Below, piece by piece: positions 24,665-33,645 of a DNA stretch of 64,000 nucleotides. Within the stretch, counting starts at the first letter, position 1; every line of letters begins with the position of its first letter. This stretch comes from Vibrio fortis. GTDB taxonomy: Bacteria > Pseudomonadota > Gammaproteobacteria > Enterobacterales > Vibrionaceae. The notes under the pieces were generated by a model that was given only the letters and a program-made list of their open reading frames with translations, was not told the origin of the DNA and made no database searches. The stretch spans positions 62,001 to 126,000 of the forward strand of contig NZ_JFFR01000033.1 of assembly GCF_000695685.1 (NCBI RefSeq). The letters are read 5' to 3'. The position numbers and the translations under genes were made by a program.

Positions 24665-24688
24665 GATGTTGTCCTTTTCAAATCCGGT

Positions 24689-25573
24689 TTAGTAATACAC
24701 CCAGCGTTTGCCGATGTAGGTGTTCAGCAGTGCAAGTAAGCCTGTGATTAAGAAAATCACCAGTGACGTTGCAGCAGCAGGTCCCATCTCGTAGCGCTCA
24801 AACGCTTGCTGATAGAAAAGGTACAGCAAGGTGCGAGTCTCGCCGCCCGGCCCGCCTTGAGTTAGGATCTGGAACTGATCGAACGCCTGCATCGCCGTGA
24901 TAATGTTGACCACCACCAAGAAGAACGTGGTTGGCGAGATAAGCGGTAAGGTGATTTTTAAAAATCGCGTCAGGCTGCTACAACCATCAATCAAAGACGC
25001 CTCATATAGTGACTCTGGAATCTTGTTGAGCGCGCTAATGTAGAACAGCATCGTCCAGCCAATCGCCTGCCACACTGTTACAATAATCACTGCAACTAGC
25101 GCAGTATTTCCGCTCTCTAACCATGGGATCGCGTTAAAGCCCATCGACTGTAATAGATGGTTTGCTAGACCTGATTTAGTCTCAAATACCCAAGACCAAA
25201 CTATCGACACCGCGACCGTTGGCGTGATCCAAGGGGAAAAGATCACCGCTCGGTAAAACTGGCTGCCTTTGAAGTTTTTGTGCAGCAGTATGGCAAACAC
25301 AAGACCCAATAGAATGGTTGGTACGACAACACCAAGTGAGAACCAGAAGGTGTTCATCGCCGCTTGCAGAAATTCAAAATCTTCCACCATGTATTGGTAA
25401 TTTTCGAGACCGACAAAGTCGTAATCTGGAGAAATGTAATCCCAATCGGTGAAGCTGATATAAATGGAGTAGCCAAACGGCACTAACCAAAAAGTAAACA
25501 GTGGAACTAAAAGTGGCGCGGTAAACAGCAGCACTTTCAGTCGATTTGTCATGTGTTGTGAGAAAGCACTCAT
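24689..25573 (-). CDS. ABC sugar/glycerol-3-phosphate permease, UgpA/MalF type
   Basis: This 294-residue permease has six spans and the EAA loop YEASLIDGCSSLTRFLKITLP. The GGPGGETRTLLYLFYQQAF segment is characteristic of UgpA-like subunits. It is the first transport gene of the operon, 102 bp after the LysR gene. A promoter should lie in that gap or further upstream. The ATG at 25573 follows a GAGGTCACC stretch on the coding strand. Confidence 0.9.
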   Translation of the reverse strand: MSAFSQHMTNRLKVLLFTAPLLVPLFTFWLVPFGYSIYISFTDWDYISPDYDFVGLENYQYMVEDFEFLQAAMNTFWFSLGVVVPTILLGLVFAILLHKNFKGSQFYRAVIFSPWITPTVAVSIVWSWVFETKSGLANHLLQSMGFNAIPWLESGNTALVAVIIVTVWQAIGWTMLFYISALNKIPESLYEASLIDGCSSLTRFLKITLPLISPTTFFLVVVNIITAMQAFDQFQILTQGGPGGETRTLLYLFYQQAFERYEMGPAAATSLVIFLITGLLALLNTYIGKRWVYY

Positions 25574-25675
25574 GGTGACCTCATCCTTGTTTGTATGTGC
25601 TTAAGCTAAGCGTTTTATGTGACAGGTTAGTAAGAGCGCCCCTCATTTTTTTTATGGCCACTCATAAGAAAACCT

Positions 25676-26560
25676 TTACTCAGGCTCTGCACTTTCAATT
25701 TGATGATAGAGCCAGTCACAGAAGAAACTCACCTTGGCACTTCGGCTATGTTTGGTTATCAAGTAGTGGGCAGATTCAGCAGGCATAAAGGCGTCACTTG
25801 CGAGCACCACCTCCCCTTTCTTAAGCAGTTCGGTAACCGCTAACGACCTCACCAGCAGTACACCAACGCCTTGCTTAACCGCCTCTAACGCATGCAGTGA
25901 GTTACTAATTTCTAATTGAACTTGCGGCAGTGACATCTCAAACTGGTTATGACTAAGCCACTGCAACCAGTTCTCTCGATAACCTTTCACTTGCACCGTT
26001 GGCAGTGAAGCAAAGTCGCGAGCATCGAGCTGCTCTTGGTAGCGCTCTTTAAACTCTGAGCTGCAAACCAGTTGCCAATGCTCTTGAAAAAGTCGTTCAA
26101 AATGGGTGTCTTCACTCTCGACTTTGCCGTTGGTCAGTTCGATATCTACATTTTGACAAGGCGTGGTCGATGGCCAGTCCACCAGCTGAATATCCAAACG
26201 AATAAAGGGGTATTTTTGATAGAAAGAGGCAAGCCGTGGCAGTAGCCAGTTATGACAAAAAGTGTGATTAACGCGCAGGCTCAATACGTCCGTCTCTTTC
26301 TCACCAAATAGGATTTGCGTTTGCAGCTTTAGGTGAGCAAGTGATCCCGAAACAATTGGTTGATACTGCTGCGCAGCCGAAGTCAAACGTACGCCCTTTG
26401 AGCTGCGTTCAAACAGTGTGGTATCGAAAAAGGTCTCTAAGCTTTTGAGCTGTTGGCTTACCGCCGCTTGGGTAACACACAGCTCGCGCGCCGCCGCACC
26501 TATTGAGCCAAGGCGGGCAACCGCTTCGAATGCCACAAGGGCGCGTAGAGGAGGTAACAT
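25676..26560 (-). CDS. LysR-family regulator, GcvA-like
   Basis: This roughly 294-residue regulator has an N-terminal helix-turn-helix (LPPLRALVAFEAVARLGSIG, then CVTQAAVSQQLKSLE) and a C-terminal periplasmic-binding-like effector domain. The ATG at 26560 is chosen because AGGTGA precedes it and it gives the GcvA-type N-terminus; the frame is open 13 codons further. It lies on the same strand and just upstream of the Ugp/PHP operon, so it may regulate that operon, an unusual codirectional arrangement for LysR genes (inference). Confidence 0.87.
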   Translation of the reverse strand: MLPPLRALVAFEAVARLGSIGAAARELCVTQAAVSQQLKSLETFFDTTLFERSSKGVRLTSAAQQYQPIVSGSLAHLKLQTQILFGEKETDVLSLRVNHTFCHNWLLPRLASFYQKYPFIRLDIQLVDWPSTTPCQNVDIELTNGKVESEDTHFERLFQEHWQLVCSSEFKERYQEQLDARDFASLPTVQVKGYRENWLQWLSHNQFEMSLPQVQLEISNSLHALEAVKQGVGVLLVRSLAVTELLKKGEVVLASDAFMPAESAHYLITKHSRSAKVSFFCDWLYHQIESAEPE

Positions 26561-26642
26561 GGCTTCACCTAACTGAAATAAAAGTGAAAAGTACTTCAAT
26601 CAGGTTTCAGTTTTTTGCGGTTAGCGTTACAGAATAATGACG

Positions 26643-26680
26643 AAGGGACGTTGATCAAAGATTTATGATCACCGTCCCTT
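26643..26680. terminator. Strong hairpin between the oppA-type and lysR-type genes
   Basis: A 15-bp stem with one mismatch (26643-26657 with 26666-26680) and an 8-nt loop lies downstream of the OppA-like stop codon. The T tract is on the plus-strand side, so on the coding strand it works as a hairpin without a U run. Confidence 0.6.
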
Positions 26681-26724
26681 TTCTAATAACAGTGCGTTTG
26701 TGTGTTATTCAAACGAGCACGAAC

Positions 26725-28350
26725 TTACTGCTTAATGTAGAGATCTTTCGAGTAAATGCGTCCTTCTACATTATTCTTGGCAAAGCCACCCACGGTTGGT
26801 CGAACCAAACGCGCTTGCATGTAGTAGTAGATTGGAGCGATTGGCATATCGACTGCGAGCGACTGCTCTGCTTGGTCATAGAAGGTTTGACGCTCTTGTT
26901 CGGTGGTAGCCGACAGCGCACTTTCCATCGCTTGGTCATAAGCTTCACTGCTGTAACGCGCAAAGTTGCCCGATGAACCAGAACGCAGCAGGCTAAGGAA
27001 CGTAGAGGCTTCGTTATAGTCACCACACCAAGAGGCGCGCATCACATCAAAGTCACCCTGCCTGCGAGACACCAAGTAAGATTTCCACTCTTGGTTTTCT
27101 AACTCAACTTTAGCACCCAAGTTGTTTTTCAACATCGATGCAATCGCCACTGCAATCGACTTGTTAGACTCACTGGTGTTGTAGAGTAGCTTAAAATCCA
27201 ATGGGTTAGACGCATCGTATCCCGCGTCTTTCAGCAGTTGTTGTGCTTTCTCATCACGCTGTTTTTGCGTCCACTGACTGTATTCCGGCTGAGTGGCATC
27301 AAAGCCTGCGGTGTACTCGTGAGCAAAGGTATAGGCAGGTAAGTTGCCCACTTGTGTAACACCATTTGTGACAACATCACGCATGATCGAATAGGAGACA
27401 GCCTGACGAACTCGCACGTCATCAAACGGTGCACGCGTGGTATTAAACGCATAGTAATAAGTACACAGCAGAGGAACTGCGGTATAAGCTTGCTGATACT
27501 CTTTCTGTAGTTTCTGTGCCATATGCGTTGGCACATCGGAGGTAATGTCGACCTCACCTACCGCATAGCGATTAATCGATGCATTCTGGTTTTCAAATGG
27601 AATGTATGTCACCTGATTTAGGTGCGTATCATCGCTATCCCAATAGTTTGGGTTCTTCTTCAATTCCACACGCTCATTAACTACCCATTCATCCAAAAGG
27701 AAAGCACCATTACCCACAAACTGCTTCGGATCACTCCAAGGTTTATCACTGCTTTCTAGATTGGCCTTGTGAATAGGCATCATCGAAGTGTGGCCTGTCA
27801 TCGCCACAAAATAAGGGACTTTACTATCAAGTTCGAAGCGAAGCGTGTGCTTATCAACAGCGATCACACCCAATGCATCTAGCGGCTTTTTGCCTTCGGC
27901 TACATCAGCAATATTGTTGATTTTGGTGAGCTTTAAGTACCACACATTTGGTGATGCCGTTTTAGGATCGACAGCACGTCTTATCGCATACACAAAATCG
28001 TCTGCCGTTACTGGGTCGCCGTTCGACCACTTGGCATCTTTACGCAGATGGAACACAAAGGTTTTGTTGTCCTCGGTTTCCCAAGACTCAGCAACGCCAG
28101 GAGTAATATTGCCATCGCGGTCTTGAATCACTAGACCTTCAAACAAATCTCGTAAGATGTGCATTTCCGGTAAACCTTCAGCTTTGGCAGGATCGAGCGT
28201 CGCTGCTTCGGCATCATTAGCACGGACTAAATGTTGTTCCTTAGCCAGAGTGGTTCCTGCAGGTAAAGTATCTGCTGCGGCTGTTACAGCGATAAAAGGG
28301 GTCAATAAAGATGAGATGAGTAAAGCCGTTGACTGTTTCTTAAAATCCAT
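26725..28350 (-). CDS. Peptide ABC binding protein, OppA/MppA family
   Basis: This roughly 541-residue family-5 binding protein has a signal peptide ending around Thr-Ala-Ala-Ala and the ANDAEAATLDPAKAEG segment that is conserved in OppA/MppA. MHILRDLFEGL, the YAIRRAVDP region and a C-terminal PIAPIYYYMQARLV also fit. The ATG at 28350 has AGGAG upstream and gives a proper signal peptide; the open frame continues 17 codons further. No permease or ATPase gene is nearby, as for E. coli mppA, whose product uses the Opp permease. It is divergent from the MpaA-like amidase gene, so binding of murein tripeptide is plausible. Confidence 0.88.
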   Translation of the reverse strand: MDFKKQSTALLISSLLTPFIAVTAAADTLPAGTTLAKEQHLVRANDAEAATLDPAKAEGLPEMHILRDLFEGLVIQDRDGNITPGVAESWETEDNKTFVFHLRKDAKWSNGDPVTADDFVYAIRRAVDPKTASPNVWYLKLTKINNIADVAEGKKPLDALGVIAVDKHTLRFELDSKVPYFVAMTGHTSMMPIHKANLESSDKPWSDPKQFVGNGAFLLDEWVVNERVELKKNPNYWDSDDTHLNQVTYIPFENQNASINRYAVGEVDITSDVPTHMAQKLQKEYQQAYTAVPLLCTYYYAFNTTRAPFDDVRVRQAVSYSIMRDVVTNGVTQVGNLPAYTFAHEYTAGFDATQPEYSQWTQKQRDEKAQQLLKDAGYDASNPLDFKLLYNTSESNKSIAVAIASMLKNNLGAKVELENQEWKSYLVSRRQGDFDVMRASWCGDYNEASTFLSLLRSGSSGNFARYSSEAYDQAMESALSATTEQERQTFYDQAEQSLAVDMPIAPIYYYMQARLVRPTVGGFAKNNVEGRIYSKDLYIKQ

Positions 28351-28481
28351 ATGTTTTTGCTCTCCTAGCCTATCTTTGAAGCAGAGTAATAAAATTAACA
28401 ATGCGACAGTTGACGAGTTTTGACGGTTGTATTTATCTATTAGTTAGTACTTGATAGTACTTGATCAATCAGGAGATTAAG

Positions 28482-29195
28482 GTGAGTTTAATTCCAAGAA
28501 CGGAAAGAGCTGCGTTTTCAATAAAGCCGCTGACGTATGGAAGTTCTGTATTAGGGGCTCCTTTGCTCTATTTTCCTGCCCAAATCGAAAGCGACACTCG
28601 CGGGCTAATTTTAGCGGGCACCCACGGCGATGAAACCGCGTCTATCGCAGGCTTATCTTGCGCGTTAAGAAGTTTGCCAGCTGCTAACCTAAGGCACGAC
28701 GTGATCTTGTCGATGAACCCAGACGGCAATCAACTGGGCACTCGCGCTAACGCCAATCAAGTAGACTTAAACCGCGCCTTCCCAACTAAAAACTGGAAAG
28801 AAGATGGTACTGTATATCGCTGGAGTTCAAACACTCCAGTTAGAGATGTAAAAGTGAGCACCGGGCAGCCAGACCAACTTGAACCAGAAGTACAATCGCT
28901 GATAAAACTCATCGAAGAGCGTAAGCCTAAGTTCGTGATCTCTTTCCACGAACCACTCGCACTCATTGACGACCCAGTCCAATCGGAACTTGCCACTTGG
29001 CTAGGCAAGCAGTTCAAGCTACCAGTTGTCGAAGATGTCGACTACGAAACCCCAGGCTCATTCGGCACATGGTGCGAAGAAAGAAACCTACCGTGCATAA
29101 CTGTGGAACTACCGCCTGTTTCGGCGGACTTCGCGATAGAAGAGTATTTAGATGCGTTTTTGGCGGTGTTGGGAGTTAGGCATGTTTTGTCTTAG
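28482..29195 (+). CDS. mpaA: Murein peptide amidase, MpaA-like M14-family zinc carboxypeptidase
   Basis: This 237-residue enzyme has the M14 zinc motif GTHGDE (His and Glu ligands), followed by NPDGNQLGTRANANQVDLNR and the third ligand in ISFHEP. The catalytic Glu is in CITVELPP. MpaA cleaves the gamma-D-glutamyl-diaminopimelate bond in recycled murein peptides in the cytoplasm. GTG at 28482 is preferred because AGGAG lies at 28471-28475. The divergent OppA/MppA-like gene supports a peptide-recycling pair. A degenerate copy of the last 40 or so bases recurs at 33604-33645. Confidence 0.88.
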   Translation: MSLIPRTERAAFSIKPLTYGSSVLGAPLLYFPAQIESDTRGLILAGTHGDETASIAGLSCALRSLPAANLRHDVILSMNPDGNQLGTRANANQVDLNRAFPTKNWKEDGTVYRWSSNTPVRDVKVSTGQPDQLEPEVQSLIKLIEERKPKFVISFHEPLALIDDPVQSELATWLGKQFKLPVVEDVDYETPGSFGTWCEERNLPCITVELPPVSADFAIEEYLDAFLAVLGVRHVLS

Positions 29196-29517
29196 ATATA
29201 GGCTGCTTACTAAATTCTTAGAAGCTGAAGGAGCTATTTGGGGCGAGGCTCTCTCCTAAATAATAAAATGCGCCATATTTTCAATTAGTAAAAATATGGG
29301 TAACTTTTTCATATTATAATTATGAAAGTGTTGGATTTATCATAAAAAATAAAAAAACAGCAAAGAGAATAAAATAAATGCTTGACCATGATTAATAATT
29401 GAATTAAAAACATAATTTATCAAATAGAACAAATAACATGCTATTATTCCCTAAAAGGGCTAGCTACACATCAATATTTTAATGACAATTGATTATTTAC
29501 CTAATTAAAGATGAAAT
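29196..29517. other. AT-rich noncoding stretch at the left end of the inserted block
   Basis: These 322 bp have no gene. An inverted repeat, TTTCATA-N7-TATGAAA at 29307-29327, may be an operator or weak terminator. Base composition shifts sharply to AT here compared with mpaA, and the shift continues through the next two genes. Confidence 0.5.
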
Positions 29518-30057
29518 ATGTACCCACTATTTAGACTGTTAACAACAATTGTAAAATCAAGAAACAAAACTATTAATTGCTTATCTCAAGACTCTATTAA
29601 CTTCTACTGCCGACCGTGGGATATAGATATATTATTTGAAATGAACAATGGTAGGGCCATCACTCTATTTGATCTAGGAAGGGTCTCTCTTGTTTCAAAA
29701 TGTGGATTACTTAAAATATTAATAAAGAAAAAGTGGGGACTCGTTGTTGCTGGCAGTTCCATCATGTACAGGAAAAGAATTAGGAGTTTTGATAGAGTAA
29801 CAATGTACACAAGAGTTATCAACATAGATGATAAATGGATTTACTTAGAGCAATCTATGTGGGTTAAGAGTGTCCCATGCTGCTCAATTGTGATTAGGAC
29901 AGCTGTAACTTCTAAGCACGGAATAATTAGCACAAATAAAGTTCTAGAAGCATTAGGGGAAGCACCAATAAACCCCAAACCGGAAGGTTGGGTTTTGAAT
30001 TGGATAAATAATGAGAAAGAAAGAATTTGGCCACCAAATATCAATCCAGACTGTTAA
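29518..30057 (+). CDS. Hotdog-fold acyl-CoA thioesterase-like protein (THEM6/4HBT_2-like)
   Basis: This 179-residue protein contains CRPWDIDILFEMNNGRAITL and FDLGRVSL, the active-site region of THEM6-type hotdog thioesterases, where Asp and Asn-Asn-Gly-Arg are conserved. The GSSIMYRKRIRSFDRV strand also fits. Members hydrolyse acyl thioesters; the natural substrate is unknown. The ATG at 29518 lacks a clear Shine-Dalgarno. The codons are strongly AT-rich compared with the flanking genes, consistent with recent acquisition. It faces the M66 protease gene convergently, 59 bp away. Confidence 0.72.
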   Translation: MYPLFRLLTTIVKSRNKTINCLSQDSINFYCRPWDIDILFEMNNGRAITLFDLGRVSLVSKCGLLKILIKKKWGLVVAGSSIMYRKRIRSFDRVTMYTRVINIDDKWIYLEQSMWVKSVPCCSIVIRTAVTSKHGIISTNKVLEALGEAPINPKPEGWVLNWINNEKERIWPPNINPDC

Positions 30058-30116
30058 ATAACAAAAATTCATTCACAAAGAGATACCATTATAAATAATA
30101 TCTCTTTGTGGTCTTT

Positions 30117-33002
30117 CTATTTAGGACCTTCCCCCAAAAACTCCCAGTTATTACTATCAATAGCAACCCCATCTCGATTTGGCTTCGGGAAATATCCATA
30201 CCTTGAGGATTTCAATCGATAATAATAATTTCTCCCTCTATACTCATATACATAAATGTCACCGACTATACCATTTCTATTTCTTTCCCACCTATTAATT
30301 TCATCTTGCTTATACCAGTCCAAAATTGAATTTTCAAAGTTTATTGAAGAAGAATTTTTGTATAGGAGGTATTCCTTAATCTCATTCAAACTTCCAATAT
30401 AAATCCAATCATTATTTGATTCGGAATTTTTTGGATAGTACCAACCGCTTCCCGGTCTTTTTTGTAAGAAATAATCTTTATTTTTGTTGTAAGGATTATT
30501 ATAAACAAAAACTTCCCCGACTTCTTTAGTAGACTTTCTTTGTGACCAAGAATAAATATCTTTTTTCCCAAACTGAGTTAACAGTAACTCTTCTTCATTC
30601 AAAGTTTTGGAGTTAAGGTCATAAAATGGGTTTAAGTTAAAGTTAATATACTCATCACTAGAACCTAAGTATCTCCAATATTTATTTGAATATTGATGTG
30701 TAGGGAAATATCCATAGTCACTTTCGATAAGTATAAAATAGTCCTGAGTTCCAGAATAAGGGTTAGAGTAAGAATAGATATCACCAACCTCGCCTTGACG
30801 ACTATCAGACCAAGATTTTACTTCCGATACATTGTAGTAGTTCTTTATATACTTACTAAACTCCTCGAAATTTCCGAAATCCTGTTGTTGTAGAAGGGCA
30901 TCCAATTCCAAAAACGTTTTAACGTCTTTCGAGCTCAGTCGCTTTGCCACCTCATACTGATATTCTTCTCCGACAATTACCGCTGGTCGAGGTTTGATCT
31001 TTGGTTGAGATAAATCCTTTGATACTAATAGCTGGCTACTAAACTCTCCTAACTCACCATTATCGACTTGTTTACTAAACTCCCGTTTAAAGTCTTCACC
31101 TGTTCCTAAGAACTCCCAGTATCTGTTTGATTTAGGTTTGGAAGGAAAATACCAATAAGATGTTGTTTTTAGTCTAAAATAATAATCATACTTAGAGTAG
31201 TAGAATACCTGACCCACTTCTCCTTTCCTATTATTTTCTCCCCAGGAATTAAACTCTTTTACTTCAAGCTCATCCATTAACCAATTAGAAAACAGTTCAT
31301 CATAATTCGCTGTAGGACAAAATATCTCTATAAGATTAGGTTTTTTTTCGGCACTAACATTAAAGTGAAACTTGTTCATTTCATCAGACTTTCTCCTCTC
31401 TGAAGTCAGGGGATATATATCTTTCTCAGAGAGGTCATACGATACTTCTGCTCGACACTGCAGTGGTGAGGCCGTTCCTTGAGAATACACATGACCATAA
31501 CTACCATATAATTCTGGATATATATAGGAGTCAATTTCATTTTTAGGATCATAAAACCCTACTAGAGTTGTAACCTCAACACCATAATTTTTTGGTACAC
31601 TGCCCGATTTTGGAATCATACCTTTGGTGTTCTCATCCCAAATATAATAACCATCTTTTTTCAATCTACCAGTATTTTCAAACCTAGATTGGATTCGCTT
31701 CGCAGTATAATCAGTATAGTGCGTATATTCAGACAAATAAGATTTAGCAGAACCACCTCCCATTGCATCACGATTAAATTTATAGACACCTAGATACGAA
31801 GGAGTAGTGTGCCCTTTACCTACTGTACTCCCTGACTCTTCCCAAATAAAGTTTGAGATAAACTGCTGAGAGAGATCGTCCCACCCCCAAGTAGAGTGTT
31901 CACCATGATTTGAGTAATAACCACCGCCAGGGTAATGCCCTAAGCCATATGCGTGCCCTAGCTCATGACTAAACTCATTCCCAATAGTCCTTTTTAGAGT
32001 CGCCATGCCATTACCGCCACTCAGACCGTGCTCTACAACTCCATTTTTATAAAACCCTCTAGCTTTGTGAATAACGTACTGGTTAAACAATCCCGGCTGC
32101 CATTGCTTAGTACCTGGTGAATCATTTATTCCAAAATTCGCATTATTTATCCCCATAGATATTAATGATTTACCTATGCGCTCTCGCATATCACCGGAGT
32201 AGACTCCACCTGTTGTCTCACTTCTATCCGTATAAAATGTCCCATCGGGAAGCATAATTTCATCCAATTGAATTGGTGAGTAATTGCCAACAATAAGTTT
32301 TGAGACAGGTATCTTCTGAAAATAATCAGCTGCAAGCATTGGTGTTTGTTCTAAGCGATGAATATCTGTTGGTTTTGTTAGCATACCAATTCGGATGTTT
32401 TGCAAAACTACTTCATTCTCTGCACCTACATCGACCTCATCGAGATAACTATTTTTTCCTTGGTCATCTGTAAATATAATTCTCATTCCAGGTTCTACCC
32501 AATTCCACGGAATATTTCCTGACCAAGTATTCTCCACATATTTCACCTCTGGTTTGCCAGACACTAGATGCGATTTCTTGGGTTTATCACCATTTGGGAG
32601 AGCATTAGGGTGTGCTAGATGTATTTCACCTAGTTCATTACCGTTACCATCCGTAACAGTTGCTGTTAAGCTTTTTATATCATGCGTTACGTCTGTAGGC
32701 GTAAACAGCAAAAGAGCATTTCTTTTTGCCGTTAGTCGTGGCCGCTCCTCCTCACTATTTCCTGTTGGTGTTAACGTGTGTGTTTGTGAAAATCGTACAA
32801 TACCAGAAAAGTAACCAAAGCTATTCGATTCAATATCATTTGATAGATAATAATACACATATCCATCGTCTTTGTTCACAATAACGCTTGTTTCTACTTC
32901 TAAAATGCTATTTTCTCTTAAGTTTTCAGCTATTAATTGATGGGAAGAAAAGATAATTACTGCTATAGAAACTGCCTTGGATGAATTTTTTAAATTAATC
33001 AT
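30117..33002 (-). CDS. Secreted M66-family metalloprotease (StcE/TagA-like) with C-terminal aromatic repeats
   Basis: This roughly 961-residue exported protein has a signal peptide at about 1-27. The peptidase domain holds the zinc motif HELGHAYGLGH near residue 350, preceded by GNEFS and followed by YPGG, the M66 pattern of StcE and TagA mucin proteases. Four repeats of about 55-65 residues follow (roughly 580-640, 722-780, 815-870, 902-957). Each reads W...G.VG.hy.Y....dYYf.L....YFP....N.YW.hLG, resembling aromatic carbohydrate-binding modules. ATG 33002 is preferred over GTG 33008 because AAGG lies six bases upstream. The gene is AT-rich and lies in an apparently acquired block. A role in cleaving host mucus glycoproteins is inferred. 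Confidence 0.85.
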   Translation of the reverse strand: MINLKNSSKAVSIAVIIFSSHQLIAENLRENSILEVETSVIVNKDDGYVYYYLSNDIESNSFGYFSGIVRFSQTHTLTPTGNSEEERPRLTAKRNALLLFTPTDVTHDIKSLTATVTDGNGNELGEIHLAHPNALPNGDKPKKSHLVSGKPEVKYVENTWSGNIPWNWVEPGMRIIFTDDQGKNSYLDEVDVGAENEVVLQNIRIGMLTKPTDIHRLEQTPMLAADYFQKIPVSKLIVGNYSPIQLDEIMLPDGTFYTDRSETTGGVYSGDMRERIGKSLISMGINNANFGINDSPGTKQWQPGLFNQYVIHKARGFYKNGVVEHGLSGGNGMATLKRTIGNEFSHELGHAYGLGHYPGGGYYSNHGEHSTWGWDDLSQQFISNFIWEESGSTVGKGHTTPSYLGVYKFNRDAMGGGSAKSYLSEYTHYTDYTAKRIQSRFENTGRLKKDGYYIWDENTKGMIPKSGSVPKNYGVEVTTLVGFYDPKNEIDSYIYPELYGSYGHVYSQGTASPLQCRAEVSYDLSEKDIYPLTSERRKSDEMNKFHFNVSAEKKPNLIEIFCPTANYDELFSNWLMDELEVKEFNSWGENNRKGEVGQVFYYSKYDYYFRLKTTSYWYFPSKPKSNRYWEFLGTGEDFKREFSKQVDNGELGEFSSQLLVSKDLSQPKIKPRPAVIVGEEYQYEVAKRLSSKDVKTFLELDALLQQQDFGNFEEFSKYIKNYYNVSEVKSWSDSRQGEVGDIYSYSNPYSGTQDYFILIESDYGYFPTHQYSNKYWRYLGSSDEYINFNLNPFYDLNSKTLNEEELLLTQFGKKDIYSWSQRKSTKEVGEVFVYNNPYNKNKDYFLQKRPGSGWYYPKNSESNNDWIYIGSLNEIKEYLLYKNSSSINFENSILDWYKQDEINRWERNRNGIVGDIYVYEYRGRNYYYRLKSSRYGYFPKPNRDGVAIDSNNWEFLGEGPK

Positions 33003-33374
33003 CAGCACCCTTAAATTTAATTAGTAGATTAAATATAACTGCCATACTTAAATATAAATAGGGTAAAAAGATAGAAGAACACCTCTCCCATAATCATAGT
33101 TATAGAAGATAATTAACACTATCAATTTAAAAATAGTACGTATGGCGACAACCACTTCAAGATAAAAGAAGTAGAGCCCATAAAAATAAAGCATATGTTA
33201 TACAAAATACAATCACCGCATAAATAAACTGAATCAACATCACAATACAGTAAAAACCAACCATTAGTAAAAACAAGATAAAAGTACTTTATAAAAAATT
33301 AAAAAATATGAACGTAAATCCACATTCATTAATGAGCTTATACTCTAAATTAGGCCACCTATTTATTAAATAAA
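33003..33374. other. AT-rich noncoding region upstream of the M66 protease gene
   Basis: It must contain the minus-strand promoter of the protease gene. No distinct box, hairpin, integron attC-like sequence or small gene could be recognised. Confidence 0.5.
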
Positions 33375-33612
33375 CTAATAACTCACCGAACTAGAAAATA
33401 GATTAATGATCACCACGCCAGCCAAAATCAAGGCGATGCCGATGACTGCGTAGATATCGAGTTTTTGTCCGTAAACCAGCCAAGACAGGGCTGCGACGAG
33501 CACGATGCCTGCGCCACACCAGATTGCGTATGCGACACCAAGTGACATGGTTTGAACCGTGAGTGATAGAAGGTAGAAAGCGCAGCCATAACCAACCAGC
33601 ACAGCGATTGAA
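33375..33612 (-). pseudogene. Truncated SMR-family drug exporter gene (C-terminal fragment)
   Basis: Read on the minus strand, 75 codons end in the same C-terminus as the intact SMR gene at 40893. Residues 38-113 of that protein are reproduced with one amino-acid change at the last position, while roughly 20 nucleotide differences are silent. The first 36 residues, including TM1 and the essential Glu18, are missing. Similarity stops at 33612, where the sequence passes into an mpaA-like tail. The fragment cannot encode a working four-helix transporter. Confidence 0.85.
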
Positions 33613-33645
33613 GAGTACTTGGATGCGTTTTGGCGGTGTTAGGGG
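33604..33645 (+). pseudogene. Degenerate remnant of the mpaA 3' end
   Basis: These 42 bases align with 29134-29176 of mpaA with about five substitutions and one deletion. They encode EEYLDAF before the frame shifts. The first 10 bases, GCGATTGAAG, also belong to the SMR fragment, so they mark a microhomology junction between the two genes. Confidence 0.75.

Noticed and set aside
26643..26680. Plus-strand intrinsic terminator
   Set aside because: The T tract lies on the plus side, but no plus-strand gene ends here. It is recorded only as a hairpin after the oppA-type gene.
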